DNA of 35,739 nt from Priapulus caudatus (taxonomy: Eukaryota > Priapulida > Priapulimorpha > Priapulimorphida > Priapulidae): NCBI RefSeq assembly GCF_000485595.1, contig NW_014577306.1:316539-352277 (forward strand). The letters run 5' to 3'. The notes under the pieces are model-generated. The model saw only the letters and a list, made by a program, of their open reading frames with translations. It was not told the DNA's origin and ran no database searches. Below are positions 32,930 to 35,739 of this stretch, in pieces (the first letter of the stretch is position 1; the number at the start of each line of letters is the position of its first letter). The position numbers were made by a program, and so were the translations under genes.

Positions 32930-33475
32930 ACTCCAACGTTTCCCGCCAAAAATAAAAATCAAAATTAAATTAAAAATGGCCCCAGCCAGAAAACATGTTT
33001 TTTGCCATAAATCAGCTAGTAAGTGGCCTCGATTACAATGATGCTTGGTGCCTATACCTTATGTTTTTGAACCAATCAAAACGCATGGTCATAATATCAA
33101 TAAGATATATGCTTCCCGCCAAAAGCTGCAAATTCCAAAATTGCCGCCACACAAACCCCAGTTCTGCCGCATAAATCAGCTGGTAAGTCCCGCCAAGTAC
33201 CGTGATCTTGGTCTTATACATTGTTTTGGTCAATGCACCATCTAGAACGGGTATACCGAACACCATCGCTGATCTATCATCTAACATCTTCCGCCAAAAA
33301 ATATTTAAATTTAAAATGGCTTGCCACATAACGCATTTCTTTGCCATAAAAATGGCTAAACGTGCCACGGTTACCAGGATCTAGGTATCTATACCTGTTT
33401 TTTATTTTCTATGTCAAAGCAACCGATTGGGAAACATGAAATTATCCTAACAACATCTTCAAATTAAAAAATACA
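32930..33475 (+). repeat. ~174-bp diverged tandem repeat, about three units
   Basis: CCCGCCAAAA-type words start units at 32942, 33115 and 33290 (spacings 173 and 175). Each is followed by AAAATGGC-like sequence, TTTGCCATAAATCAGCTRGTAAG (broken in the third unit), and CTATACC plus an ATG-rich segment. A fourth partial unit ends near 33475. The two minus-strand frames over it are repeat translations. Confidence 0.75.
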
Positions 33476-33789
33476 ATATATCAAAATGTTTTTTAGACGT
33501 CAAAGAATCGTAGAGTTAGAACACTGTGAAAAAAAATTATGAATGAAAATTTAAACAGACATGCCATCTATACTTCAGTTATTAATTTCTGTTACATTTG
33601 CGACAGCGGTACACCTGCGTGCCCGCCCAAAAACGTCGTTGCCATTCAGATTCCATGAAGCAACCAGTGCACGCCATAGAAGGCACGCGTGCTATTGCCG
33701 TGTAAACAGCAATCGCAATTGGTGTGTCATGTCATTATTAATTGATCCATGGCAGCTATCTCATATGCCTTCAGATTTGCTTGCTTATT
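33476..33789. other. Unique stretch
   Basis: Sequence between the 174-bp repeat and the decayed gene. The plus-strand frame 33561-33848 has no recognised motif and runs antisense into the pseudogene. Confidence 0.4.
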
Positions 33790-35000
33790 CTCTGTTACAC
33801 TGTCCTGAACAGAAGCACAACTGTGTGTACACTCGAGATTTGCTATGACACACCCTTGCATCTTTTTAGTAGCAAGACTTTTTTGCATCCCACATTTTTA
33901 ACAGTTCATGACTAGCTTTGGCTCGTTGGAGACGTGGTCCAGCATAGGAGTCACTGGGGAATCATCTGTCACTCTCTCCCAGCCCCATAAATCTGGCGAA
34001 TGGAAGCTTCAGGGTCTCCTATAAGTGACTGCTCGCCAGATGTGCCTGCCTGCAAACAGCCCTTTCACATGCTGTTCCAGGGCATGCAACGTTGGAGGAA
34101 TTGTTTCCATCTTACGCGTTTTTCAAGCTGAACATTCTTTCCTGGCTTCATTCACATGGCTGAGTGCTGATGTTCGCAGATACAAGGAGAACCAACATAT
34201 CTTCTCTATTTGCTCCACGTTCCGTTGGGGGATACCTGGCTTGGGCATGGGATACACCGAGGCAAATATCCGTCTTTGAGATGAGGCATTACTGCCCACC
34301 CAAACAGCCCAAGCTTTCTCTTTCCAATTCCATGGAAGGCAGAAACAGTATCACATCCCTGATATTGCCGTGGAAGAATAGAAGACGCTCCATGATGGCA
34401 TCGTTGTTCTAATTCAGCTGTCAATTAGGTGGCACTGAATGTCATCGTAGTTTAGCACCAATGACCAAATGCTAATCAATATTTCGCCAGTCCTGTAAAA
34501 CACTTGACACTGCACATTACGGTAACCACCACATCAGTTATCATGCATGTATCATCAGCTTGGTAAACCCATGATGGAATGAATGCGGAAAGCATGAAAC
34601 AGGCAGCGCGTGCTGTCTCGCTTCTTTCGTGGAGTGCGCAGTAACAAATCTGACAGGTAAGCTATGGAGATGATACAGCAATTCTGGCCATGTGTTGGAG
34701 CATCACTAGCTCTGTGCGAGGAGGTTGAAACTCCTTGTATATGCACTTGGCTAGAAAGTTGAACAGGCTGTCTTTGTTTGCATCACAGCGAAGGAAGTTC
34801 TTCCAGTTAACAGGAATCTTGGTGTATTGTCGCACCCGGAGATGATTACCAGATTCTACGGTTCTGTCGTCCTTTGTGGCCTTTAGGCTGTCCTTCCTTG
34901 CTACACATCCCAGACAACCATCTGTACGTAAACACAACGTCTTGTAGCGCACTGTGTTCTAATATAGGGCAAAGAACACCAAATGTGAATAGTTTGTGGA
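33790..35000 (-). pseudogene. Decayed copy of the GCDTVS/NEARK multi-copy family (copy 1)
   Basis: Ordered motifs on the minus strand, split over several frames, match a family I know only as uncharacterized multi-copy proteins in cnidarian, mollusc and other aquatic-invertebrate genomes. In order they are MVVWDV (about 34920-34903), KDSLKATK (about 34880), KIPVNWKNFLRCDANKDSLF (about 34820-34760), TDVVV (about 34540), GCDTVSAFHGIGKRK (about 34357-34313), HVNEARK (about 34155) and HALEQHVKG (about 34080). WGWERV (about 33990) and a remnant cysteine tail (GCKK near 33890; ECTHSC near 33830) follow. Stops and frameshifts separate most blocks, so it cannot encode the full protein. The part N-terminal to the TFxxY region is missing at the junction with the plus-strand copy. 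No function is known to me; dispersed copies suggest element-like spread. Confidence 0.75.
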
Positions 35001-35029
35001 CACTACTTCGTGACTATCAGACGACAAGG

Positions 35030-35739
35030 ATGAGAGGGAATGCAATTATTATAGATGGAGCCGTTGTGGTCAGATGGCTCCAACCAAAAGTCCGCTTTAG
35101 ACCTTTGACGAGTACTTCACTCCATATTTGCGCGTTACAGATCCGCTTAGGCAACTGAAGAGTGCAGGATATGAGTTGCTCTTGCGGCCGTGTACTCACG
35201 AGAGAGCTGATTCCCGCGATGATGGCATTCAGTGGAGCTGCCACTGAGCCACATCAGCGAGTCGACGAATAAAGATGCCGAAGTAACAAATATGATGTTG
35301 TTGTCGCTGGCCGTTTCCATTTGCTCCAGGTTTCTCCCGTTAGATGAGCTGTGGTCTCATATGGTTCTTCAAGCAAGCTCCGTAACCTTTCCATGTTTTT
35401 CAAACCGACCGATGTCTCATGCATTAAATATGGTCGTTGATACGGTTCCATACTTTCGTGGAAGAGAAAAGACGGCATCGGGACGTTGGAGAGTGTTCCG
35501 GCCAGACTCACGCGGTTTCGTAAAGCCCACTGCTGATACTGCCAGGAGGATCGTTTGATTTGATACCAGCATGGATGTCATTGGAGCGATTTGTGGTACT
35601 CATATATGAACCGCACGAGCAGTCCTCAGTAAAGTCAACGAAGTCAGGCAGCAGATTCTGTTCCTCAAGAAGAGGTGCATCGCTCGCAAACATGCCCTTC
35701 CACTCAAGCATCCTAGTAACAACATGTCAAGAGAGCTGG
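35030..35739 (+). pseudogene. Decayed copy of the same family, opposite strand (copy 2, runs off the window)
   Basis: Plus-strand motifs of the same family in canonical order are NAIIIDGAVVVRWLQPK (35039-35089), FDEYFTPYLRVTDPL in another frame (35104-35148), PCTHERADSR (about 35193-35222) and YDVVVVAG (about 35290). LDELW (about 35340), DTVPYFRGREKTASGRWRVF (about 35440-35500) and LERFVVLIYE (35581-35610) follow, then a remnant of the NEARK and IPPT region up to the edge. At least three frame changes and several stops break it. The block between FDEY and HERADSR that should hold the NWxxFLR motif is absent, so it also has an internal deletion. It is head to head with copy 1, only about 30-40 bp away. 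Confidence 0.75.

Overview
This window looks like animal nuclear DNA, probably from an aquatic invertebrate. There is no operon structure. Coding DNA is sparse, microsatellites and minisatellites are abundant, and there is one N-filled assembly gap. One gene is convincing: an intact single-exon coding region for a seven-transmembrane amine receptor on the minus strand (29464-30849). It carries the full motif set of type-1 tyramine (octopamine/tyramine) receptors, which points to a protostome or another bilaterian that retains trace-amine signalling. A priapulid, brachiopod or similar lineage would fit, but the sequence does not settle the species.

Layout, left to right. 1-1050 and 5101-6795 are two copies of one block (130-bp direct repeats, a CT tract, a unique segment, then a GGAT array). 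7905-8590 is a 23-bp minisatellite followed by a 250-bp CT tract. 10166-11590 is a GAGT array containing three copies of a near-perfect 27-bp palindrome. 11591-14340 (with a 395-N gap) and 14379-17635 are a second pair of adjacent duplicate blocks. The two members of each pair differ mainly by single-base insertions and deletions, which suggests unmerged noisy long-read sequence as much as biological duplication. 17636-29230 is mostly unique non-coding DNA with CA, TA and polypurine tracts, a twin palindrome near 18700, a degenerate ~95-bp repeat near 24400-25000, and a cluster of inverted repeats at 27726-28246. The receptor gene follows, then TA-rich DNA, a short unrecognised coding-like fragment (32249-32602) and a ~174-bp tandem repeat (32930-33475).

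The right end (33790-35739) holds two decayed copies of the same multi-copy invertebrate protein family, arranged head to head. Its ordered motifs (DGAVVV, VVWDV...SLKAT, NWKNFLR, HERADSR, DVVV, GCDTVS, VNEARK, then a cysteine-rich tail) are split over several frames. The family has no function known to me and behaves like a dispersed, possibly element-derived repeat.

The best candidates for something undescribed are the chain of stem-loops at 27726-28246, including a potential three-way junction, and the head-to-head pseudogene junction near 35000-35038. Nothing here suggests that the receptor and the repeats act together functionally.
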